From JAFAXD01 sp963833605 (GTDB taxonomy: Bacteria; Pseudomonadota; Alphaproteobacteria; Rhizobiales; Xanthobacteraceae): a stretch of DNA of 64,000 bases. Location: contig CAWHYZ010000005.1 in assembly GCA_963833605.1 (NCBI GenBank), positions 124,001 through 188,000 of the forward strand. The letters run 5' to 3'. Below the pieces are notes generated by a model, which saw nothing but the letters and a program-made list of their open reading frames with translations, searched no databases and was not told the DNA's origin. How positions within the stretch are numbered: the first letter of the stretch is position 1; the number at the start of each line of letters is the position of its first letter. This document shows, one piece after another, positions 46,364-54,550 of the stretch. Position numbers and translations under genes: made by a program.

Positions 46364-46940
46364 ATGCTCCAGCATCCGCGCTTCAAACCGTTCAACTTCC
46401 AACGCTGGATCGCCGAGAACCAGCAGTTCCTCAAACCGCCGGTCGGCAACAAGCAGCTGTTCGACAGCAAGACCGACATGACCGTGATGATCGTCGGCGG
46501 CCCCAACCAGCGCGTCGACTTTCACGACGATCCGGTCGAGGAGTTTTTCTATCAGCTCAAGGGCGACATGGTTCTCAAGATCGCCGAGAACGGCAAGATC
46601 TACGACGTCCCCGATCCGGGAAGGCGACGTGTTTCTGATCGGGCCGCACACCCGTCATTCGCCGCAGCGTCCGATCCCGGGCTCGGTCGGCCTCGTGGTC
46701 GAGGGCACTCGGCGCGAGACCGATATCGACGGTTTCGAATGGTTCTGCTTCAAATGCGGTGAGCGCGTGCATCGGGTCGAGGTGCAGGTCAAGGACATCG
46801 TCAAGGACCTGCCGCCGCTGTTCTCGGCCTTCTACGCCAACCAGGCGGCGCGCACCTGCAAGCATTGCGGCAGCGTACACCCCGGCAAGGAACCACCGCC
46901 CGGCTGGGTGGCGATGGACGTGACCGCGCCGGCTGCCTGA
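46364..46940 (+). CDS. 3-hydroxyanthranilate 3,4-dioxygenase-like protein; one frameshift
   Basis: About 191 residues of the cupin-fold ring-cleaving dioxygenase family (NbaC/HAAO). Metal ligands: His and Glu in VDFHDDPVEEFFYQLKGDMV, then His in IGPHTRHSPQRPIPGSVGLV. The C-terminal rubredoxin-like site has both CxxC pairs, CFKCGERVHR and CKHCGSVHPG. An extra base near 46615 breaks the frame; corrected it reads VPIREGDVFLIGPHTRHSP. AAAGGA precedes ATG 46364. It opens the ring of 3-hydroxyanthranilate or a close analogue to an aminomuconate semialdehyde. An ACMSD-like gene lies 4 kb away. Confidence 0.9.
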
Positions 46941-46949
46941 GCCGTTGCG

Positions 46950-48664
46950 ATGACGATCGGCGCGACCCGCACGCCGGTGCTGATCGTCGGCGGCGGGCCG
47001 ATCGGGCTTGCGCTCGCCGCCGATCTCGGGCGACGCGGCGTCACCGCAACCCTCATCGAAAAGAACGAGAACAAGCTCGGCCCAGCCAAGATGCTGGAAG
47101 TGAGTGTGCGCACCATGGAGTTCTGCCGCCAACTCGGCATCTCCAACAAGGTCCGCAACTGGGGCTTCCCGCTCGACCATCCGCTCGACAACGCGTTCGT
47201 CACCGACATGCAGGGTTATGAGATCGGGCGCATCCGGGTGCCGTCGCTCAACGAGCGTGCCGATTCGGCGTTCAGTGCCGAACGCGGGCTGATGTGCCCG
47301 CAGACCTGGTTCGACCCAATCCTGCAGGAGTGCGCGCGTTCGTTTCCCCAAATCACGGTTCGCCACCAGGTCCGGCTCGAGAGCTTCGAGCAGGACCCGG
47401 CCGGCGTCACCGCGCGGCTGCGCGATGAGCGCAGCGGGGACGTCGAGGTCGTGCGCGCCGACTACCTCGTCGGCTGCGACGGGTTTGCCTCCACGGTGCG
47501 CGAGGCGCTCGGCATCGGGATCCGCGGCGAGCGTCACATCGACTGGTCGATGAACATCTATCTGCGCATTCCGAATTTCGCGGCCCAGCACAACAAGGCC
47601 AAGGCGGTTCGTTATGTCTTCGTCGGGCCGGAGGGAACCTGGTCGTTCATTTCGTTCGTGGATGGCAAAGATCTGTGGCGGTTGCAGATCGTCGGCATCG
47701 ACGAAAACGCGTTGGAGCACGCCGATATCCCGGCGCTGGTTCGCCGTGCCATGGGGCGCGCCATCGACTACACGATCGAAAGCAAGACCCTGTGGGTGCG
47801 CAAGCGCACCGTGGCCGACCGGTTCGCCGATGGACGGGTTTTTCTCGCGGGCGATTCCGCCCATGCGCACCCGCCCAATGGCGGGCTCGGCATGAATACG
47901 GGCATCCAGGACGCCTTCGACCTCGGCTGGAAGCTTGCCGCGATGGTGAACGGATGGGGCGGCGAGGCGCTCCTGGAGAGCTACGATTACGAACGGCGGC
48001 CGGCTTCGGCACGCGCCGCCGAGGTGTCGCTCGCGAACTATCGGCGATTGGTGCAGGGGACCAAACACGCCGACATTCTGGCACCGACGCCTGCCGGCGA
48101 CGCGGCGCGCCGCGAGATCGGCGCACGGCTGGTTGAAGAGAACATGAAGTCGTGGCAGCCGACCGGCGTTCATCTCGGCTACATCTATCACCCCTCCCCG
48201 ATCGTCGTGCCCGACGGCACACCCAGGCCGGCGGATGACACGGTCGGCTACCAGCCGACCGCGTTTCCGGGTGCGCGCGCGCCGCATTGTTGGCTCGCGC
48301 ACGGGCCGCTCGACGCTCGATTTGTTCGGCGATGGATTTGTGCTGCTGACGTTCGCCGATATCGCAATCGGCGCGCTGGAGCGCGCGGCTGCCGCGGGTC
48401 GGCGTGCCGCTCGCGGTGCGGCGCGTCACATCGCCGGCCGCTGCCGCGCTTTACGGCCGGCGGTTGGTCCTGGTGCGCCCCGACGGGCACGTCGCGTGGC
48501 GAGCGGACGAAATCCCGGAAAACCCAAACGACCTCGTCGACACCATTCGCGGCGCCGGCCCGCGCATTGCGGCGCGGCGCGCAACGCCGGAGCGGGCGAC
48601 CCGCTCAGCAGCGGCGTCTCTCAACAGTTACGTGGTCGCGTCACCCGGCGTTGCGGTCAAGTAG
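46950..48664 (+). CDS. FAD-dependent aromatic monooxygenase; two frameshifts near the end
   Basis: About 570 residues, a group A flavin monooxygenase of the PheA/TfdB/MhpA type. FAD motif: PVLIVGGGPIGLALAADLGR; the second, GDSAHAHPPNGGLGMNTGIQ, then AFDLGWKLAAMVNGWGGEAL. DYLVGCDGFASTVREALGI is the DG motif. Extra bases near 48307 and 48390 break the C-terminal thioredoxin-like domain; corrected it reads STLDLFGDGFVLLTFADIAI, ALYGRRLVLVRPDGHVAWRA and ends SLNSYVVASPGVAVK. It hydroxylates an aromatic ring using NAD(P)H; the substrate is unknown. The end overlaps the convergent VOC gene by 24 bases. Confidence 0.88.
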
Positions 48665-49030
48665 CTCGATCGACACGCCTTCTGGTCCGCGCAGGAATGC
48701 AACCCGCACGCCCGGGCGGATCGTGGTCGGCTCCATGGTGAAATGCGCGCCCTTGGCCTTGAGGTCGGCGACCACGGCATCGATGCCGTTCACCCGCAGC
48801 CCGAAATGATCGAGTCCCTGATAGGGCGAGACCGGCGGAGGATTGACCTTGCTGCCGGCAGCGACCGCCATGATGAACACGTCGACGCCGCCGAGCTTGA
48901 GATCGATCCGTGGCTTCCCGTCCTGCATGCTGCGCAGGATCTGCGCCCCCAGCATCCGTTCGTAGAAAGCGGCAGTCGCTTCCGGATCCGGGCTGCGCAG
49001 GTGCATATGATCGTAGGTGAACTCGGCCAT
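48641..49030 (-). CDS. VOC family (glyoxalase/dioxygenase fold) protein
   Basis: A 129-residue vicinal-oxygen-chelate protein. FTYDHMHLRSPDPEATAAFY holds the first metal His; DHFGLRVNGIDAVVADLKAK holds another; FLRGPEGVSIELLDR has the Glu. The fold covers glyoxalases, isomerases and extradiol dioxygenases, so the reaction is open; the surrounding ring-cleavage genes suggest a role on a ring-opened or CoA-linked intermediate. GGAGGAAA precedes ATG 49030. It is convergent with the monooxygenase gene. Confidence 0.88.
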   Translation of the reverse strand: MAEFTYDHMHLRSPDPEATAAFYERMLGAQILRSMQDGKPRIDLKLGGVDVFIMAVAAGSKVNPPPVSPYQGLDHFGLRVNGIDAVVADLKAKGAHFTMEPTTIRPGVRVAFLRGPEGVSIELLDRNAG

Positions 49031-49101
49031 GGATTTCCTCCGCACGATGGGACGCCAGAGTACAGAGGACGGAAGAAGGAGGACAGAGGCGATCCGACGC
49101 T

Positions 49102-49577
49102 TTATCTGTCGCCCGTCTTTGGTCGACTTTCGCCCGGTCTGCGCGGCACCAGCAAATTGCCGACCGTGACCTGGACGGGTTCGTCGTTCTGATTGAATGT
49201 GGTCGTGCGCACCTTCACGAGCCCCTGATCGGGGCGCGATTTCGACGGACGCACCTCGAGGATCTCGCTCTCGACGCGTAGCTCGTCGCCGGCGCGAACC
49301 GGGCGCGGCCAGCGGAACTCATCGAAGCCGAGCCCGATGATTCCACCGGCGGGTTTCAGCTCACCCTCGACCAGAAGCCGCATCGTCATCGCCGTGGTGT
49401 GCCAACCGCTCGCCGCCAGGCCCCCAAAGACCGTGTCGCGGGCGGCGCGGTCGTCGAGGTGAAAGGGTTGCGGATCGAACTCGCTCGCAAACGCCTTCAT
49501 GCGCGCCTCCTCGACGCGCAGCCGTCCCGACCGATAGGTCTGGCCGACTGAAAGTCTTCGAGATAGTGCACGGTCAT
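49102..49577 (-). CDS. MaoC-family hot-dog dehydratase; one frameshift
   Basis: About 158 residues. A normal start MTVHYLEDF is followed by a missing base near 49553 (a T in the TTTC run), after which VGQTYRSGRLRVEEARMKAF continues. FASEFDPQPFHLDDRAARDT, GGLAASGWHTTAMTMRLLVE and the R(W/F)PRPVRAGDELRVESE block are the MaoC hydratase pattern with the Asp/His pair. It would hydrate an enoyl-CoA. It lies 13 bases downstream of the thiolase gene on the same strand, so the two probably work together. Confidence 0.85.
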
Positions 49578-49590
49578 TTGCCGAGCGCAT

Positions 49591-50784
49591 TCAGTGCAGG
49601 CGTTCGACCGCGATGGCGGTTGCCTCGCCGCCGCCAATGCAGAGCGACGCGACCCCGCGCCTGCCGCCCTTGCGTTCGAGCGCGTTGAGCAGCGTCACGA
49701 TGATGCGGGCGCCGGTCGCGCCGATCGGATGACCGAGCGCACAGGCGCCGCCGTGCACGTTCACCCGCTCATGATCAAGACCAAGCTCGCGCATGGCCGC
49801 CATGACCACGACCGCAAATGCTTCGTTGATCTCGTAGAGGTCCACATCGTCCTTGGACCAGCCAACCTTCGCCAGCAGCTTGTTGATGGCGCCGATCGGC
49901 GCGGTCGTGAACCACGCCGGCTCCTGCGCGTGGCTGGCGTGGCCGCGGATAGCGGCCAACACCGGAAGCTTTTCGCGCTCCGCAATCGAGAGCCGCGTGA
50001 GCACGAGCGCTGCCGCGCCATCGGCGTTGGCGCTCGAGCTCGCCGCCGTGATGGTGCCATCGGGCCGAAAGGCCGGCTTGAGCGTCGGGATCTTCTCGGG
50101 CGAGACCTTGAGTGGATTTTCATCACGCGCAATGGCGAGGTCGCCACCCTTGCCGGCGACCGTGATGGGCACGATCTCGGGATCGAAAGCGCCGGACTCG
50201 ACCGCGTTCTTGGCGCGGCGCAAGGATGTATCGGCGAAACGGTCCTGCGATTTACGATCGAACTGATAGTACTGCGCGGTGTCCTCGCCGAACGTTCCCA
50301 TCGAACGCCCGCGCTCATAGGCGTCCTCGAGACCGTCGAGCGCGGCATGATCGAAAATCTGCCCGTGGCCGAAGCGATAGCCGGCGCGCGCCTGCGTCAA
50401 CAGGTAGGGCGCGTTCGACATGCTCTCCATGCCGCCGGCCACCACGATATCGGCCGAGCCCGCGGTGATCAGGTCATGGCCCAGCATCACCGTTTTCATG
50501 CCCGAGCCACACACCTTGTTCACGGTGGTGGCGCCGGTGGCGTCAGGAAGACCGGCACCGCGCGCCGCCTGGCGGGCAGGTGCCTGGCCCTGGCCGGCCG
50601 GCAGCACGCAACCCATCAGCACTTCGCCGACCTGGTCGGGAGCGATACCAGCGCGTTCGACCGCGGCCTTGATCACGGTCGAGCCAAGGGTTGGCGCCGG
50701 GACCGATGACAGCTCCCCTTGGAAGCGGCCGAGCGGCGTGCGGACCGAAGCGGCGATGACGATGGGGTCGCTGCGTTCACTCAT
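49591..50784 (-). CDS. Acetyl-CoA acetyltransferase / thiolase
   Basis: A 397-residue thiolase. The nucleophile Cys is in NKVCGSGMKTVMLG, the HGGACALGHPIGATGAR block contains the catalytic His, and CIGGGEATAIAVERL has the second Cys. MSERSDPIVIAASVRTPLGR is the family start. It cleaves or condenses acyl-CoA with CoA. With MaoC it suggests a beta-oxidation-like end to a degradation pathway. ATG 50784 is preceded by a candidate operator. Confidence 0.94.
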   Translation of the reverse strand: MSERSDPIVIAASVRTPLGRFQGELSSVPAPTLGSTVIKAAVERAGIAPDQVGEVLMGCVLPAGQGQAPARQAARGAGLPDATGATTVNKVCGSGMKTVMLGHDLITAGSADIVVAGGMESMSNAPYLLTQARAGYRFGHGQIFDHAALDGLEDAYERGRSMGTFGEDTAQYYQFDRKSQDRFADTSLRRAKNAVESGAFDPEIVPITVAGKGGDLAIARDENPLKVSPEKIPTLKPAFRPDGTITAASSSANADGAAALVLTRLSIAEREKLPVLAAIRGHASHAQEPAWFTTAPIGAINKLLAKVGWSKDDVDLYEINEAFAVVVMAAMRELGLDHERVNVHGGACALGHPIGATGARIIVTLLNALERKGGRRGVASLCIGGGEATAIAVERLH

Positions 50785-50805
50785 GTTTTTCTTCCGATTT
50801 TTTGA

Positions 50806-50839
50806 TGACGATCGTAATCTTTAATGATGATGATCGTCA
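50806..50839. promoter_or_regulatory. Candidate operator upstream of the thiolase gene
   Basis: TGACGATC (50806-50813) and GATCGTCA (50832-50839) form a perfect inverted repeat with an 18-base spacer in a locally AT-rich stretch, 22 bases upstream of the thiolase start. A repressor dimer or two half-sites could bind there. No regulator gene is adjacent. Confidence 0.4.
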
Positions 50840-50898
50840 CGCGGATTGTCAAGCATTGGGCCATCCCAGCGCATGGCAGACCGGCATCGCCCACACGA

Positions 50899-51876
50899 TC
50901 AATTCGGCGCGAGATGGCAGAGCGCCTCCGCATTCGTACACTCGATTGCGCGCAGTTCATCGGCGGTGAGGCCGAGGCGCCCGATTTGATCGACGGTACT
51001 TTTCGCGTGCAGGAACGGATGATCGGTTCCGAACAGCAGGCAGCTCACCGGCGCGATGGTACGGACGGCCGCCATCGCAGCCGGGTTGGTTGCGCTGACG
51101 ATATCGAAGTTCAAGCCTTGCAGAACGCCCGCCATGCCGTTGGGCAGCCACGCGGCTTTTTGCTCGGGCGTCAGCCGGCGCATCAAGCCGCCTTCGATAC
51201 GGCGCGCGAGCATGAAGATGGTGCCGCCGGCGTGCGGAAAGATGAATTTGATGTTCGGGCAGCGGGCCAACGTCCCGCTCGCCACCAGGCTCCCGATGGT
51301 GCGGGTGGTGTCGAACACGAACTCCATCGTTGGCAATGAGAACCAGGGATTGTCCATCACCCCCCTTGTATTTGCGACCGGATGCACGAACACGGTCGCG
51401 GCACGCCGGTTGAGTTCATCGAACACGGCCGCGAAGTCCGGATCGCCCAACCATTTGCCCGCATAGCTCGAGTGCAGCCCGATGCCGTTGAGCTTGAGCT
51501 TGTCGAGCGCATGTTCGATTTCCGCAAAGGCGCCTTTCTGGTCCGGTAATGGAATCGGCGCGAAGGCGCCAAAGCGCCCCTTGTGATCGCGCATCAGCTG
51601 CGCTGCGAGTTCGCTGAACTCACGCGCGGCTTCGCGTGCCGCCCCCGCATCGCCAAACCACAGGCCAGGGCTGGTCAACGACACCATGACGGTGTCGATC
51701 GCGTATGTCTCCATCATCGCCAACACCTGATCGGGGGACCAATCGAGGTACATGGAGGCGGGGAAGTCGGGCGCGTCCGCGATCAGCGCGTCGATCATCC
51801 GCTTGGTGAATTTTGGGGGAAAAATGTGCTGATGAATATCGATGCGGCGGCGCTTCTGTGGTGCAGGCGCGGGCAT
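50899..51876 (-). CDS. Amidohydrolase family 2, ACMSD-like
   Basis: A 325-residue TIM-barrel metal-dependent hydrolase/decarboxylase. The HxH motif is in RIDIHQHIFPPKF, the His in VFVHPVANTRG, the later HAGG in FIFPHAGGTIFMLARR and the Asp in LFGTDHPFLH: the pattern of 2-amino-3-carboxymuconate-6-semialdehyde decarboxylase (ACMSD) and its relatives. It may act on the product of the 3-hydroxyanthranilate dioxygenase-like enzyme, a pairing known from the kynurenine and nitrobenzoate pathways, but other amidohydrolase-2 reactions are possible. AGGAGG precedes ATG 51876 by seven bases. A small membrane protein gene is 11 bases upstream. Confidence 0.85.
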   Translation of the reverse strand: MPAPAPQKRRRIDIHQHIFPPKFTKRMIDALIADAPDFPASMYLDWSPDQVLAMMETYAIDTVMVSLTSPGLWFGDAGAAREAAREFSELAAQLMRDHKGRFGAFAPIPLPDQKGAFAEIEHALDKLKLNGIGLHSSYAGKWLGDPDFAAVFDELNRRAATVFVHPVANTRGVMDNPWFSLPTMEFVFDTTRTIGSLVASGTLARCPNIKFIFPHAGGTIFMLARRIEGGLMRRLTPEQKAAWLPNGMAGVLQGLNFDIVSATNPAAMAAVRTIAPVSCLLFGTDHPFLHAKSTVDQIGRLGLTADELRAIECTNAEALCHLAPN

Positions 51877-51887
51877 TTTACGTCCTC

Positions 51888-52055
51888 CTATTTTTTCTTG
51901 CGTTTCAACCGCCGCGGCGGGTCGTGCGGTTCCGCGCGCTTGGCGCCCTGAAACAGGTGCCTCACCGCGCCAGCGCCGACAACGACGCAGATGAGTGCGC
52001 CAATCGCGAGATAAAGCCAACCCGAATCGAGCATGATCTGCAATGCGCTGTTCAT
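51888..52055 (-). CDS. Small single-pass membrane protein
   Basis: A 55-residue frame: MNSALQIMLDSGWLYLAIGA, hydrophobic through ALICVVVGAGAV, then a strongly basic tail LFQGAKRAEPHDPPRRLKRK. It has the layout of an inner-membrane anchor with a cytoplasmic basic end. It is bounded tightly by the TPR gene on one side and, 11 bases downstream, the amidohydrolase, all on one strand. The function is unknown. Confidence 0.6.
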   Translation of the reverse strand: MNSALQIMLDSGWLYLAIGALICVVVGAGAVRHLFQGAKRAEPHDPPRRLKRKKK

Positions 52056-52080
52056 GGCGAGATGCTTCCTTGTTGCGTTG

Positions 52081-53394
52081 TCAGGCGGCGAGACTTAGCC
52101 ACTGCCGATCGAGCGGCGACAAGGTCTTGCCGGCCGTCATCGCAGTCCAATACGCCTTGGCATCCGACTTGCGCCCACAGTCGAGCAAGCTGCGAAAATA
52201 GGTCTGACGAAAGAGGTCGACCTGGGCGTCGCTGCCGCCAACCACAGTCACGTTGCTCATGATCGGATCCATCAATGCGGCGCTGCGCGCTGCCTCGCCC
52301 TGCGCGTATGCGGCACACGCTTCGATCAGCGGCCGGCCGACCGGCGCCCAGCTGCGTTGCGCCTCGGCATCGCCGCTGGCCGCGCGCTCCGCCACCCGCG
52401 CCAGCAATTGATCGAGCGCGGACGCGCGACCGGCGCGCGCCAGGGCGAATGCGAAATGCGCGTCCAGGAACGGCATGTAACGCTCCTCGGTGTGCGTCTG
52501 CGCGCGATCGGCCAGCGCTGCCCAGTGGTCGTCATGCCGCTCGTCTGCCATTTCGATCCGCCACAGCAATGCGATCGCGTCGGCCTGCTCGACCACGAGG
52601 TCGGGCGTGATGCCCCAAACGTGACGCGCGAAGGTGTCGATTGCGCGGTCGCGGTTGAGCTCGGCCACGTACGCGACGCCCAGATGCCAGGAGTTGTGGC
52701 AATGGATGACCCGACCGACGCTCATCCAGATCGGCAGGAAGCCTTCGAGCACGCGCGTGCCCTGCCGTTGTTCGTCCTGACGCAGTAAGATGTGCGCCAC
52801 ACAATGATGGGCCCACGGATTGCGCGGCTCGATCTCAAGCGCGCGCTCGACCGTGCGACGCGCGCCCTCGACATCGCCACACAGTTCCTGGGCGAACGCG
52901 TAGGTCGCGAGGAAATCCGGATCGTCGGCATTGGCGGTGGCAAGCCGCGCCATGTGGGCGCGGAAGCGCTGACCTTCATGCTGCTGACCAAGTACATAAT
53001 AAAGAAACTCCGCGATCTTCGCTGCCAGGAGATCGCGCGGCCAAGTCCGCGTCATGTCCTCCAGCGCCGCGACCGCGCCGAGATGGTCCTTGCGAGCCCA
53101 CAGCGCCAACGCGTGGTGCAGTTGCCGCTCCCGCTCGGTGGCGGACGGTAACAAAGGCTCAGCTGCCGCAAGATAACCGACGGCCGCTTCGTCGGCCGCG
53201 CGGGTCTGCCCGAACAGACAAAAGGACGCCGCGCCGAGCTGAATCATCGCCGATCCCGGATAGGATTTGGCGTCTTCCAGGATCGCCTCGGCGCCGCGAT
53301 CGATGCGTGCGAGCCGCGCCGTGAACCAGTCGATCGACGCGAGCTCGGCGTCCGATTGGGCACTCGTCGGCAGTCCGCGTGCGTCAAGGGTCAT
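52081..53394 (-). CDS. TPR repeat protein (TTC38-like)
   Basis: A 437-residue cytosolic protein of tetratricopeptide-like helical pairs, resembling the TTC38 family. Repeats are seen in FLYYVLGQQHEGQRFRAHMA, FAQELCGDVEGARRTVERAL and EIEPRNPWAHHCVAHILLRQ, then HCHNSWHLGVAYVAELNRDR. Members of the family are widely distributed with no proven reaction. ATG 53394 is preceded by AAGGAG. It is the first gene of a run TPR - small membrane protein - amidohydrolase and is divergent from the next binding protein. Confidence 0.8.
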   Translation of the reverse strand: MTLDARGLPTSAQSDAELASIDWFTARLARIDRGAEAILEDAKSYPGSAMIQLGAASFCLFGQTRAADEAAVGYLAAAEPLLPSATERERQLHHALALWARKDHLGAVAALEDMTRTWPRDLLAAKIAEFLYYVLGQQHEGQRFRAHMARLATANADDPDFLATYAFAQELCGDVEGARRTVERALEIEPRNPWAHHCVAHILLRQDEQRQGTRVLEGFLPIWMSVGRVIHCHNSWHLGVAYVAELNRDRAIDTFARHVWGITPDLVVEQADAIALLWRIEMADERHDDHWAALADRAQTHTEERYMPFLDAHFAFALARAGRASALDQLLARVAERAASGDAEAQRSWAPVGRPLIEACAAYAQGEAARSAALMDPIMSNVTVVGGSDAQVDLFRQTYFRSLLDCGRKSDAKAYWTAMTAGKTLSPLDRQWLSLAA

Positions 53395-53490
53395 ACGATC
53401 ATTCTCCTTGCGGCTTCGGCAAGATAGGGTTTGTCTAAGAATAACCTCGTATCCCGATTCCGAATTTCGCAAACGCCAGGGAGGTGCGCC

Positions 53491-54504
53491 GTGAGGATCA
53501 GCTGGCCTACCTTATTGCTCGGTCTCATTTTGGCAACGTCGACGGCTGCGCAGGAAAAGCCGGAACTGGCCAAAGTGCGACTGGCCGTCGGGGGCCAGGC
53601 GGCGCTCTATTATCTGCCGCTGACCGTGACGCAGCGCCTGGGCCTTTTTCGCGACCAGGGCCTTGATGTCGAGATTTCGGATTTCGCCGGCGGTTCGCGC
53701 GCGCTGCAGGCGTTGATCGGCGGCAGCGCCGATGTGGTGGCTGGCGCTTTCGATCACACCATTCAGATGCAGGCAAAGAACCAGGCGGTGGTGGCCGTGG
53801 TCGAGCTCGGCCAGTTCCCGGGCTTCGTGCTCGCCCTGCTGGCCGCAAAGGCGCCCGCCTATCGCGGTCCGGCTGACCTCAAGGGCATGAAGATCGGCGT
53901 GACCGCTCCGGGGTCGAGCACCCACTTCATGGCACTTCAGCTCATGGCCAAGGCTGGACTCAAGCCTGACGACGCATCGTTCCTCGGCGTCGGTGCAACC
54001 ACGACCGCGATCGCCGCGGTGAAGCGCGGGGAGATCGACGCCATCGTCAACACGGACCCGGCCGTTGCGCTGCTGCTGCGCGAAGGTCTGATCAAGATCG
54101 TCGCGGACACGCGCACCCGCGACGGCACGCGCGAAGTCTATGGCGGGATCTATCCGGCTGCCGTCTTGTACACGACGCCGGCCTTCATCGCGAAGAACCC
54201 GAGGACGACGCAGGCCCTGGTGAACGCGTTCGTGCGCGGACTCGCCTGGATGCAGACGCACTCCGCGGAGGAAATCGCCGCCGTCGTTCCCGAAGACTAC
54301 GCGCTCGGCGACAAGCCGCTTTACATCCAGGCCATCAAGAACAGTTTGCCCATGTATTCACCCGACGGCCGCTTCACGCGCGAGGGCGCCGAGATCGCCT
54401 ACAACGTCCTCAAGGCGTTCGACCCGGATGTCCGCAATGCAAAGGTCGACCTCGGTGCGACCTATACGGATAAATTCACCGAGCGGGCGCAGGGGTCAAA
54501 ATAG
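53491..54504 (+). CDS. ABC-type binding protein, SsuA/THI5-like (orphan)
   Basis: A 337-residue periplasmic binding protein. The signal peptide WPTLLLGLILATSTA ends near AAQEK. ALYYLPLTVTQRLGLFRDQG, VEISDFAGGSRALQALIGGS, DLKGMKIGVTAPGSSTHFMA, KRGEIDAIVNTDPAVALLLR and YTTPAFIAKNPRTTQALVNA are the NMT1/THI5/SsuA pattern, which binds sulfonates, nitrate or pyrimidine-like ligands. No permease or ATPase gene of that type is nearby. GTG 53491 is preceded by GGGAGG at good spacing. Confidence 0.9.
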   Translation: MRISWPTLLLGLILATSTAAQEKPELAKVRLAVGGQAALYYLPLTVTQRLGLFRDQGLDVEISDFAGGSRALQALIGGSADVVAGAFDHTIQMQAKNQAVVAVVELGQFPGFVLALLAAKAPAYRGPADLKGMKIGVTAPGSSTHFMALQLMAKAGLKPDDASFLGVGATTTAIAAVKRGEIDAIVNTDPAVALLLREGLIKIVADTRTRDGTREVYGGIYPAAVLYTTPAFIAKNPRTTQALVNAFVRGLAWMQTHSAEEIAAVVPEDYALGDKPLYIQAIKNSLPMYSPDGRFTREGAEIAYNVLKAFDPDVRNAKVDLGATYTDKFTERAQGSK

Positions 54505-54550
54505 ATCCGCGGCTCGTACGCTCGTCAACGCGCCCTCAACACTCAGCCGA

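Noticed and set aside
46575..48302. A 575-residue open frame on the minus strand
   Set aside because: It is antisense to the HAAO-like and flavin monooxygenase genes, which have clear motifs.
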